A model generated the notes under the pieces. It saw only the letters and a list, made by a program, of their open reading frames with translations, was not told where the DNA came from and made no database searches. The translations under genes and the position numbers were made by a program. From the NCBI GenBank assembly GCA_023664185.1, contig JAMPGA010000001.1, positions 1,021,019 to 1,085,018 on the forward strand: a DNA stretch of 64,000 nt, given 5' to 3'. How positions within the stretch are numbered: the stretch's first letter is position 1; each line of letters begins with the position of its first letter. Source of the DNA: Muribaculaceae bacterium (GTDB taxonomy: Bacteria > Bacteroidota > Bacteroidia > Bacteroidales > Muribaculaceae). Positions 15,088 through 23,355 of this stretch are shown piece after piece.

Positions 15088-17529
15088 TCACTCGGGACGG
15101 TAGTTCTTGGGATCAGCTGAATACCAGCGGGGAGCACCAATCTTCTTCACGAGAATCTCGTGGTCGGCCGGGCAGCGGCCTGAGGGAGAAATCTTCAGGT
15201 CGTTCCAGATGTCGGCGGGACCGATGTGGTCCTGGCTGGTAGAGTTGGCGGGATCGTGAGCGAAGTAGCGGGGGTTGGGGTTTGCGAAGAGCTCGGTTGA
15301 AAGCAGAGCCACCTTACCTACGCGAACGATGAGGGCGTCAGCGCCGAGCGAGTGATCCTCCCCAGACTGAAGCAGACCGGGAGTTGCAGTCCAGAGGGCG
15401 CCGAGCGAATTCTTGGTAGCCGACATGGCGTTGGCAGTCCAGATACCGTCGTCCTTCAGGTGTTCGTCGCGGCAACCGGTTGAGTAGTTGTTCTCAACGT
15501 CGAGTGTCAGCTGAGGAATACCGTTGGTTGTTCCGTTGATCTGACGAACGTCACCCCACTGGCTGTTGAGAGCGCGGATGTCGCGGTCGTCTGCGGCCAG
15601 ACAGATCAGGTTGTTCTTGAAAGTGATGGTCGAACCTGAGGGCAGATAGCGCATATCGAAGAGGTTACGGCCGGCTGCACGGGTGTTGAAGTTGATGAAG
15701 GTGTTGTTGGTGACAGTGATCTTATACTGAATATCCTCGGGCCATGCAAGATTCTTGTTGTTGTCGTTGACCATGGAACCCCAGGGTGAGTCATACAGAG
15801 TATTGTTGGTGAACTGGAAGTCGGTGAAGAAGTTACACTTGGGCGACTTACCGTCGGAAGCAAACATACAGTATGAAGAGCCGTTGGCTGCATAGTAACC
15901 GCAGTTGTAGAACACGCAGTTGTCAACAATCAGTTTCTTGAAGATCTTGATCTTAGAGCCCTGTGTACGGATGAATCCGCGGATGAGGCCCTGGAAAGTA
16001 CAGTTCTTGATTTCGAAGGCGTCGAATGTCACACCCATACCGTTTGAGAGCATGTTGCAGAAGTAGTTGCCCGAAAGCGAACCACCCTCAACGCTACCAC
16101 CGTAGTTAACAGCGGCGGGAGCCTGGATGTCGAGATCATGGAAGGCGAGCTTATCGATGTAGATGGGAGCGTCTGATTCACCCGAACGTTTCGAGCGGCC
16201 AAGCACGAGCTGACCTACGGTATTGACGTTGCGGTTGCCCTTCGATGAGATAAGGCCACCCATGTAGACTTTGGCACGCTTGCCGGCAGCTACATCCTCA
16301 GGACGGGTCTGGAGTGTGAAGCCCTTGTACATGCTCAGCGATGAAGCGAAATAGTAGGTCTTGCCACCCTCGAGTTCGAAGATCTGACCCTCAGCCACGG
16401 AGTTGTCGTCCATGTAGTGAGAGAGGATGGTGTCGATACGGCATGCCTGATACTCGGCAGCAACATAGTTGGTGTCGGCCTCCCATGTGTGCTTGATGAG
16501 GATGGGCTCACCGGGATCGCCTGCTGTACGCAGAGCCACGGTGTTGTAGTAAGAGTCAACGGCAACGGGGATGTTGTTGTTGATAACGTTTACAATGTAG
16601 ATGGTGTTGGGGTCGAGACCGTCGATGGTGAAGCGAACCACGCCGTCCTTGATGCCGAGAGACTCAAGGCTTACACCGTCTTTCCACTTCTGATCGAGAG
16701 CTGCGTTGGGCGACATGACGTCGGGGGTAACGCGGATCATATCGGCAATGAACTGAGTGGAGTCTGAGTTCCACTGGAAGTTCTCCTTGTAGCTGATGAG
16801 GTCAGCGGCCTGTGCTCCTTCAGTAGCCTCAGCTGTGTTGAGGTTGAGCGCGAGTGTGATCGAAGTCTTGTCTTTGCTTACAGCACTAAGAACTCCGGGA
16901 TAGGGGTAGCGATCCTCGGTGCCCTGGCCGCAGTATTCAGCCCAGTGACGGCCGTCGCCATAGCCATACCACTCTGAGTGATGTTCCTCACCCTTGGGAG
17001 AGAGTGTGCGGATGGCGAAACGGTAGTCGGTAGAATACTCAAGGTTGTAGAGCTTGAAGATGTTGATGTCCTGGCAGACTATCACATATTCTGCATCGTC
17101 GCGGATGTTCTTGAAGTCGGTATACTCTTCAGTATCCTGAACCTTCTCGAAGATCTGAGTCTTGGGGCTGTTGAGAATCTCAGCGGGCACTACCTGCTTA
17201 ACGTTCTCACCAATATAGATCTCGCGAGCGCGGTTGTTGTCCCAGTCAGAGGCCAGACCTGAGGTAACGCCGGTAGAGATGGCGTAGCGGAGCTGATAGC
17301 CGATGGCATCTTTCACCTTGAACCATGAGAGGTAGATGGTGTTGAGCTCTTCGGTGACGCAGTGCACGTTGGTCTCGTTGTCGTCGCCTGTCGACTCCTG
17401 CGTGCAGAACATTGTTCGAGGCATGCGCTCCAGATCGGCCGGCGAGGGATTCTGGATGTCGTCATCCTTACAGGATGTCGCCGACACTGCCAGCAAGGCA
17501 GTGAGCATATATAAAAACTTCTTTTTCAT
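15088..17529 (-). CDS. Surface lipoprotein with DUF4957/DUF5123-like domains and a beta-helix
   Basis: From ATG 17529 the protein has 813 residues. A type II signal peptide ends SATSC (Cys20), followed by KDDD. The middle (about 60-380) looks like fibronectin-type and DUF4957 modules (ITLALNLNTAE, IDGLDPNTIYIVNVINNN). The second half (about 400-700) is a right-handed beta-helix with repeated N-rich turns (FEIKNCTFQGLIRGF, VDNCVFYNCGYYA, FQFTNNTLYDS, VTNNTFINF), resembling pectate-lyase-like folds. Family members follow susD in pectin loci and are thought to bind glycan; enzyme activity is not established. An upstream in-frame start adds six residues but weakens the signal peptide. Confidence 0.8.
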   Translation of the reverse strand: MKKKFLYMLTALLAVSATSCKDDDIQNPSPADLERMPRTMFCTQESTGDDNETNVHCVTEELNTIYLSWFKVKDAIGYQLRYAISTGVTSGLASDWDNNRAREIYIGENVKQVVPAEILNSPKTQIFEKVQDTEEYTDFKNIRDDAEYVIVCQDINIFKLYNLEYSTDYRFAIRTLSPKGEEHHSEWYGYGDGRHWAEYCGQGTEDRYPYPGVLSAVSKDKTSITLALNLNTAEATEGAQAADLISYKENFQWNSDSTQFIADMIRVTPDVMSPNAALDQKWKDGVSLESLGIKDGVVRFTIDGLDPNTIYIVNVINNNIPVAVDSYYNTVALRTAGDPGEPILIKHTWEADTNYVAAEYQACRIDTILSHYMDDNSVAEGQIFELEGGKTYYFASSLSMYKGFTLQTRPEDVAAGKRAKVYMGGLISSKGNRNVNTVGQLVLGRSKRSGESDAPIYIDKLAFHDLDIQAPAAVNYGGSVEGGSLSGNYFCNMLSNGMGVTFDAFEIKNCTFQGLIRGFIRTQGSKIKIFKKLIVDNCVFYNCGYYAANGSSYCMFASDGKSPKCNFFTDFQFTNNTLYDSPWGSMVNDNNKNLAWPEDIQYKITVTNNTFINFNTRAAGRNLFDMRYLPSGSTITFKNNLICLAADDRDIRALNSQWGDVRQINGTTNGIPQLTLDVENNYSTGCRDEHLKDDGIWTANAMSATKNSLGALWTATPGLLQSGEDHSLGADALIVRVGKVALLSTELFANPNPRYFAHDPANSTSQDHIGPADIWNDLKISPSGRCPADHEILVKKIGAPRWYSADPKNYRPE

Positions 17530-17556
17530 TTTAGGAAGTGCTAACAAAGAATGGTA

Positions 17557-19608
17557 TTAGTATCCGTATTTGTTGGTATATTGACCGTTGGAGCGTGCTA
17601 TGACATTGCGCGGGTAAGGCAGGATGTAGCGAACCACGGGGAGCTTGCTGGCATCGAGAGTGGCGGGGTCGGGGCACGATGTGTAGATACCGTTCTGGTT
17701 GATGTAGATACGGCCGGTGAGGTCATAGTCACAGTAGATGTAACCACGGAGTGAGTAGCAGAAGTAGTCCTGGGGATAACCCTTGTTTTCGTCATACCAC
17801 TCGAACATCGAAGCGTTCGAAACCTTGAGCAGGGCGCCTTCTGAAGCCGACATGGGCTTGTAGGCATTGTGGATCTCGACAACTTTCATGCTGTTGTCTG
17901 TGCAGGGGAACTGCCAGTCGGCATAGGTTGAAGCTGCGTTGGTGCCTCTTGTCACGTTGTCCTTGTAGTAAACGATCGAGGGGAAGTTGCGGAGGTCGTA
18001 ACCGTCCTCTGTGCCGAAGTCGTGCATCGAAACATACTCGAGCTCAACAGATGATGAACCGGCATCCTCGGCCACTGCATAGTAGCGCCAGAAGTTCCAG
18101 AAGGTGTTCTCGGCGAGGAGGTTGTGACGGACGAGGTCGCGCCAGCGCATGTTCTCACCGGCAAACTCAAACTTACGCTCGTTGAGCACAGCCTTGCGGA
18201 AGGTGTCTTCGTCGGCTGATACCTCAGCAATGTAGGTGTCTACCTTTGCGGGGTTGGTGAGGCGGAAAGCACGCTCGCGCACCTGACGGAGAGCTCCAAC
18301 AGCCTTTGCACCGTTCTTGCCACCAAGACCCTCGCACTCGTTGACAGCCTCAGCATACATGAGAAGCACGTCGGTGTAGCGCATGTAGGGGTAGTTGATA
18401 CCTGTGTTCTCCTTGGTTTTGGGACCGAGACCTGAATTCACCCAGAGTTTCGACCACTTGCCGTTGTAGATAGTACGGCCGCGGTTGTTGCTGTAGATGA
18501 AGGTAGCGACTGCGGGGCTTGCGCTGGTGTAATACCAAAGCTGGTTGAGGTAGTCGCGACGCATATCCTCGTCGTCGAACGAGAAGCGGTAGAAAGCGTT
18601 GAGCTGAGCGCTCGAGCTTGCCTGGCCGAAGTTATGGGCGGTGGTACCGTCAGATGCATCCATCTTGGGGCCGTGGATATAACCGATTGCACCGGTCGAC
18701 TCTGTGCCGAAGGGGATCTCGAAGATCACGTCACCGTTGTTGGCGAGCACACCGTTGCACTCGTTGGTGAACACTTCGTGGTAGAGCTGAGTGGAAAGAG
18801 TGTAGTTTCCGGAGCTGATGACAGAGTCGCAATAATTGCGGGTCATTTCATAATATTTCTTGTAGTCGGCGTTCATGCGCTCCATCTTGCCGTATGAGCT
18901 ACCCTCGGGACGGAGAGTGTAGCCGGCAGCTGTCTGAGCCAGACGTGCTATCATGGCCCAAGCCATCTCCTTGCTGATGCGGTCGCAGGCAACGGTAGAT
19001 GCGCTTGACATCTCGGGAGCAATCTCCTCGAGGTCGGCGATGAGCTTGTCGATGATCTCGGCACGATCGGTGACGGGATAAACGAGAGTCTCGGCGTTGT
19101 AAGAGGGCACGAGCGACATGGGCACGTCGCCGAACATCCAGATAAGATCATGGTAATTCATGGCGCGAATCACCTTGGCCTCGCCCAGCATCTGAGTGTA
19201 GGTCTTGAGTTTCTCTTTATCGTCCATGAGGGGGCTGTTCTCCATCTGGTCGATGAAGATGTTTGCAGCCTCGATGGCAGCGTAGAACTGCGACCAAGCT
19301 TTATAGAGGTCGCCGGCGTCGGGGTCGGCCTCATAGCGACGGAAGCCGTTGGTCGAAGCGTAGTGGCCGTTCTGGATGTTGAAATCCACGTCGGTGTTGA
19401 GCGAGTAGATGGAGATCAGCTTCTCGCCATAGGTGTCGCTCGAGAGTATCTGAGCATACACGCCGTTGAGAGCAGTGTTCGCGTCTGACTCCGATGTGAA
19501 AGCTTCGGCCGGTAACATCTGTGAAGGTGCGTCGACTTCGAGATAGTCGGAGCAGGCTCCAAGAGCAAGGGCAGAGAGAGATGCGATTGCTATATTGTGA
19601 AGTTTCAT
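17557..19608 (-). CDS. susD: SusD/RagB-family glycan-binding outer-membrane lipoprotein
   Basis: The 683-residue lipoprotein caps the SusC channel and captures oligosaccharides at the cell surface. The signal peptide ends LGAC (Cys19), followed by SDYLEVDAPSQMLPAEAFTSESDANTALNGVYAQI, the standard SusD N-terminus. Helical TPR-like segments follow (ARLAQTAAGYTLRPEGSSYG), then the conserved C-terminal INYPYMRYTDVLLMYAEAVNE and RKFEFAGENMRWRDLVRHNLL. At 683 residues it is somewhat longer than many relatives. It lies 27 bases after susC, the usual order. The neighbouring pectin enzymes suggest pectic oligosaccharides as ligand. Confidence 0.95.
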   Translation of the reverse strand: MKLHNIAIASLSALALGACSDYLEVDAPSQMLPAEAFTSESDANTALNGVYAQILSSDTYGEKLISIYSLNTDVDFNIQNGHYASTNGFRRYEADPDAGDLYKAWSQFYAAIEAANIFIDQMENSPLMDDKEKLKTYTQMLGEAKVIRAMNYHDLIWMFGDVPMSLVPSYNAETLVYPVTDRAEIIDKLIADLEEIAPEMSSASTVACDRISKEMAWAMIARLAQTAAGYTLRPEGSSYGKMERMNADYKKYYEMTRNYCDSVISSGNYTLSTQLYHEVFTNECNGVLANNGDVIFEIPFGTESTGAIGYIHGPKMDASDGTTAHNFGQASSSAQLNAFYRFSFDDEDMRRDYLNQLWYYTSASPAVATFIYSNNRGRTIYNGKWSKLWVNSGLGPKTKENTGINYPYMRYTDVLLMYAEAVNECEGLGGKNGAKAVGALRQVRERAFRLTNPAKVDTYIAEVSADEDTFRKAVLNERKFEFAGENMRWRDLVRHNLLAENTFWNFWRYYAVAEDAGSSSVELEYVSMHDFGTEDGYDLRNFPSIVYYKDNVTRGTNAASTYADWQFPCTDNSMKVVEIHNAYKPMSASEGALLKVSNASMFEWYDENKGYPQDYFCYSLRGYIYCDYDLTGRIYINQNGIYTSCPDPATLDASKLPVVRYILPYPRNVIARSNGQYTNKYGY

Positions 19609-19635
19609 TGTGTTTTAATGGATGTTTAGACTTTG

Positions 19636-22600
19636 TTAGAAGGCAAGATTAAGACCGAACACGTAGCTGCGTGAGCGCGGGTAGCGGTTGTAATCGTAGC
19701 TGGGAGTAAGACCGCTCTGAACGTCAACCTCGGGGTCATAACCAGAATACTTGGTGATGATGAAGGGGTTGGCAACAGATGCGTAGAAACGGCACTTGCT
19801 CATACCGGCTTTCTTGTAGATCTTGGCGGGAAGAGTGTAGCCGACAGTGATGTCGTTGCAGCGCAGGAACGAACCGTCTTCTACGAAGTAGCTCATGGTG
19901 ACATCCTTGTTCAGGCCTGCAGGATTCCAGCGGGTCTGGTTCATGTTGTCGGTGACATACATGGCCTCATATTCGGGGAAGTTGGTGTTCTTGTAGGTAT
20001 GCTCAGCACCATATACATATGTCCAGCGGTCGGTGAACTCTGAGAGGACATTCATACACTTCTGCTTCTTGATATCATTGTCGATAGCAGACGACAGATA
20101 GTAGTTGGTGGCGTTGTATACGTCGTAGTCGAGGAAGAAGGTGAAGTTGGCTGTGAAGTCAAAGCCCTTCCACTGGCCGTTGAGACCGAAACCACCCTGG
20201 AGACGGGGAGTTGTGCGGCCGATAACGGTGCGGTCATATTCGTCGATCTTGCCGTCGGGGTATCCATCGGGACCTGAGATATCTTTGAACTTGATCTTAC
20301 CGGGAAGTGTGGGGTTGCCGGCCGCGTCTGTACCGAAGATACCGTTCATGTCTACTGTACCGGCTTTCGGAGTGTAAACATTGTTGGCAAAGTCAAATTC
20401 GTCGAAGTCATAGAGGCCGTCGTAAACGAAACCGTAGATGAGACCTACCTCACCGCCTACCTGGAGGATGTAGTTGTCATAGCCCGAGCCACCCTTCTTG
20501 TTGGTGAGCTCATCGCCGTCGCCGGCCAGCTTGTCGACAACCATCTTGTTTGAACCAAGGTTGAAGCTTGCACTCAGCACATAGTCCTTGCCACGGAGAA
20601 TGTCGCCGTTCACAGCGAGCTCGACACCCTTGTTGGATACCTTACCGATGTTCTGATACTGGTAAGAGTAACCTGCGGTTGAGAGGATAGGAGTCTTATA
20701 GATAAGGTCAGAGGTTGTGTTCCAGTAAACCTCGGGGGTGACACGCAGACGACCGCTGAAGAATGAGAGGTCGAGAGCGAGGTTGCGGGTCAGAGTGGTC
20801 TCCCACTTCAGGTCGGGGTTGGGGAGGTAGTTGCCTACGCCATACCAGAGCTCACCGTTGGTGTTTGCTACAGTGCCGCCGAAAGCGGGACCTGCTGCTG
20901 AGTTGGATGAGTAGAGGTAGCGCCACATGTCGGCGTCAACGCGGTTGTTACCGGCTTTACCAATGGCGGCACGGATCTTGAGTTCGTCAAGCCAGGTGAG
21001 ATCCTTCATCCAGTTCTCCTCCGACATTACCCATGCACCTGATACCGAGGGGAAGTAGCCCCACTGGTGGCCGGGTGCGAACACTGACGAACCGTCGGCG
21101 CGGAATGTAGCTGAGAGGAGGTACTTGTGGTCGTAGTTGTAGTTGAGCTGACCGAAGTATGAAGTGGTGCGCGAAGCGGTGCTGAGGCTTGAGGTGGCCT
21201 TGTTCTTCGAGCTTGAGCCCATGCCCATGTTAGCCCAAGCCTTGCCGGCTTCGATCTCGTAGGGGAACTCATAGTTCTTCATAGTGGTACCCTGGGTCTG
21301 CTTGTGATAGAGCTCGAAACCAACGAGGGCGAAGAAGTTGTTCTTCTCCTTGATGCTCCAGTCATATGAAGCAGTGGTGGTCCAGGTGTACGAGTTGGTC
21401 TGTTTCTTTTCGATCTGAGCTACAGGGAGGTTGTTGTTCTTTGTGCCCTCCGAAGTAGCGGGACCCCAGAAACGGTTGTCGTCGGTGAAACCGATGGTGT
21501 AGTTACCCTCGGTGCGGATTGAAAGACCGGAGATGGGCTTGTATTCGAGAGAAGCCTGATTTGTGAAGGTGTAAGAATGTTTCTTACGCTGGTTGGTCTT
21601 GATATCGCTCACAGGGTTGGTGAGAGAGTATTTCTTCTCGTCGAGCTCATCGTAACGGTCGGCAGGCCATTCGATGCCGATGAATTCACGGATACCACCG
21701 GTAGGAGCGTAGCGGAGCACGTCGATGATACCACCTGTACCCACGTTGTCGCCACCGGCACCCTCGTCACGACGGTAAGTCATTTTGGGGTTGTACTGGA
21801 ATGTGAGGTTGGGGAGGATCTTGGTCTGGAGCTTGGTAAGGATGTTTGTACGACGAACACCTGAGCCCATGATGATACCCTTATCCTCTGACTGAGTGAA
21901 CGATACATTGTAACGGGTCTGGTCGTTACCGCCACCGATCGAGAGGTTGGTCGAGTAAGAGAAGGGGTTGTTGCCCATTACCTCGTCCTGCCAGTCGTTG
22001 GTCTTGGCAGCCTTGTAGAGATCTATATCGTAGGGGTTACCGAATTGCTTGCGCCAGTAGCGTGATGTGGAGCCGCGAGTGTTTGTGGCGGCAGCCATAT
22101 CCCACTGATACTGAACAAAGTCGTAGGTATCCATAAGGTCGAGCTGCTTGGTGATGTGGCTGACAGATCCCTGGAGGTTAAGAGAAACCTGAGTCTTGCC
22201 TTCCTGAGCCGACTTGGTGGTCACGATGACAACGCCGTTACCACCCTTGGCACCATATATAGCGGTGAGCGATGCATCCTTGAGGACGTCGATGCTCTGA
22301 ATATCCGAAGGGGGAATATCGTTGATGTTTTCAACCTGGAAGCCGTCCACGATGTAAAGAGGATCGTTTGACTGGGTCACTGATGTCGCACCACGCACGC
22401 GGATGTTGATATCGGCACCGGGCTGACCGTCGACGGTGGTTACCTGCACACCGGCTACCTTACCCTGGAGGGCCACAGCAGCTGAGGTGACGGGAACTGC
22501 GGCGAGCTTGACACCCGAAACAGAACCAACTGAACCTGTCAGGTCGCGGCGGGCACGTGTACCACCATAACCGATGACTACGACTTCCTCGAGGGCTTCT

Positions 22601-22947
22601 GAATCCTCAACCAAGACAACCTTGATGTTGGTCTGGCCGTTGACCTTTACTTCCTCGGTCTTATATCCGATATAGCTCACCTTGAGGGTAGCTTTCGGTG
22701 ATACATTCTTAAGAGTGAAGTTACCGTCGATATCGGTGGCAACACCCTCTTTGGAGCCATCCACCAGGACGGTGGCGCCGATCATGGGTTCGCCGGTACT
22801 GTCTTCAACCGTACCGGAGACTGTGATGTTCTGTGCGTTGACCGGAAGGCCCGCGCAGAGCAGCATCAGCAGGAACATGGTTTTCCATTGCGTTGCAAGG
22901 GAAAATCGCCGCAGCCACTGGCTACGACCTGAGATTAAGTCTTTCAT
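19636..22947 (-). CDS. susC: SusC/RagA-family TonB-dependent outer-membrane transporter
   Basis: The 1103-residue channel imports glycan fragments across the outer membrane using TonB energy. After a signal peptide (hydrophobic MFLLMLLCAGLPVNA) comes a carboxypeptidase-regulatory-like domain (ITVSGTVEDSTGEPMIGATV to about 115), a TonB-box region EEVVVIGYGG, the plug (ALQGKVAGVQVTTVDGQPG, LYIVDGFQ, VLKDASLTAIYGAKGGNGVVIVTTK) and a 22-strand barrel ending in SYVFGLNLAF with the terminal Phe. It heads a four-gene minus-strand operon. Its promoter at 23160-23190 implies a leader of about 200 bases. Confidence 0.96.
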   Translation of the reverse strand: MKDLISGRSQWLRRFSLATQWKTMFLLMLLCAGLPVNAQNITVSGTVEDSTGEPMIGATVLVDGSKEGVATDIDGNFTLKNVSPKATLKVSYIGYKTEEVKVNGQTNIKVVLVEDSEALEEVVVIGYGGTRARRDLTGSVGSVSGVKLAAVPVTSAAVALQGKVAGVQVTTVDGQPGADINIRVRGATSVTQSNDPLYIVDGFQVENINDIPPSDIQSIDVLKDASLTAIYGAKGGNGVVIVTTKSAQEGKTQVSLNLQGSVSHITKQLDLMDTYDFVQYQWDMAAATNTRGSTSRYWRKQFGNPYDIDLYKAAKTNDWQDEVMGNNPFSYSTNLSIGGGNDQTRYNVSFTQSEDKGIIMGSGVRRTNILTKLQTKILPNLTFQYNPKMTYRRDEGAGGDNVGTGGIIDVLRYAPTGGIREFIGIEWPADRYDELDEKKYSLTNPVSDIKTNQRKKHSYTFTNQASLEYKPISGLSIRTEGNYTIGFTDDNRFWGPATSEGTKNNNLPVAQIEKKQTNSYTWTTTASYDWSIKEKNNFFALVGFELYHKQTQGTTMKNYEFPYEIEAGKAWANMGMGSSSKNKATSSLSTASRTTSYFGQLNYNYDHKYLLSATFRADGSSVFAPGHQWGYFPSVSGAWVMSEENWMKDLTWLDELKIRAAIGKAGNNRVDADMWRYLYSSNSAAGPAFGGTVANTNGELWYGVGNYLPNPDLKWETTLTRNLALDLSFFSGRLRVTPEVYWNTTSDLIYKTPILSTAGYSYQYQNIGKVSNKGVELAVNGDILRGKDYVLSASFNLGSNKMVVDKLAGDGDELTNKKGGSGYDNYILQVGGEVGLIYGFVYDGLYDFDEFDFANNVYTPKAGTVDMNGIFGTDAAGNPTLPGKIKFKDISGPDGYPDGKIDEYDRTVIGRTTPRLQGGFGLNGQWKGFDFTANFTFFLDYDVYNATNYYLSSAIDNDIKKQKCMNVLSEFTDRWTYVYGAEHTYKNTNFPEYEAMYVTDNMNQTRWNPAGLNKDVTMSYFVEDGSFLRCNDITVGYTLPAKIYKKAGMSKCRFYASVANPFIITKYSGYDPEVDVQSGLTPSYDYNRYPRSRSYVFGLNLAF

Positions 22948-23159
22948 GTTTTGTCAGTTGATAAATAAGATTTGTTTCATGCAATTCGATTGGTATTGTG
23001 CTTGGTTTTGATTGGATTCTTCTGTTTTTCTTTCTGCTTGATAATTGGATTTAAAGTTTTCGGTATAAGATTTTGGTAGTCAAAAGGTTGGCACACGCTC
23101 CTCGGGCGGCTCTACATGAACCGCTACCCGTCGGGGGTGTATGTCAGCAATTTTCAACA
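22948..23159 (-). promoter_or_regulatory. Long 5' leader of susC
   Basis: If the promoter at 23160-23190 is right, about 205 transcribed bases precede the susC ATG. They include a GC-rich stretch (about 23100-23140) that can fold imperfectly (CGGG and CGG blocks against CCG and CCCG), followed by A/T-rich sequence up to the start. No known riboswitch was recognised and no peptide is convincing. It may be a place for post-transcriptional control. Confidence 0.4.
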
Positions 23160-23190
23160 CAAAAGTAATAAAAATTTTTCAATCTGCAAA
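23160..23190 (-). promoter_or_regulatory. Promoter of the susC operon
   Basis: On the minus strand TTTG (23190-23187) and TACTTTTG (23167-23160) are 19 bases apart, a good fit to TTTG-N19/21-TAnnTTTG. It faces away from the GH28-GH105 promoter, the two -33 elements being 37 bases apart. Confidence 0.6.
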
Positions 23191-23192
23191 GG

Positions 23193-23221
23193 GTTAACAA
23201 AAAATAACTATCATTTTTAAC
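23193..23221. promoter_or_regulatory. A/T-rich inverted repeat between divergent pectin-locus promoters
   Basis: GTTAA (23193-23197) and TTAAC (23217-23221) flank A-rich and T-rich tracts (AAAAA and TTTTT), giving an imperfect palindrome centred between the susC and GH28-GH105 -33 elements. Its place suits an activator controlling both directions. No regulator gene is in the window, so this is inference. Confidence 0.35.
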
Positions 23222-23227
23222 GCTTTT

Positions 23228-23259
23228 TTTGGCATGTCGGGAATAAGATTGTATCTTTG
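23228..23259 (+). promoter_or_regulatory. Promoter of the GH28-GH105 gene
   Basis: TTTG (23228-23231) and TATCTTTG (23252-23259) are 20 bases apart. Transcription would begin around 23265, leaving a leader of about 90 bases to ATG 23356. This also shows that a longer reading starting at 23257 would begin upstream of the transcript. Confidence 0.65.
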
Positions 23260-23355
23260 TGCAGACCTCAATCTCTCACCTCACGCTTCCGACCGCCCCA
23301 CGTGGCCATACACATATATTATAGCAACACATATATTACATTTTACAATAACACC

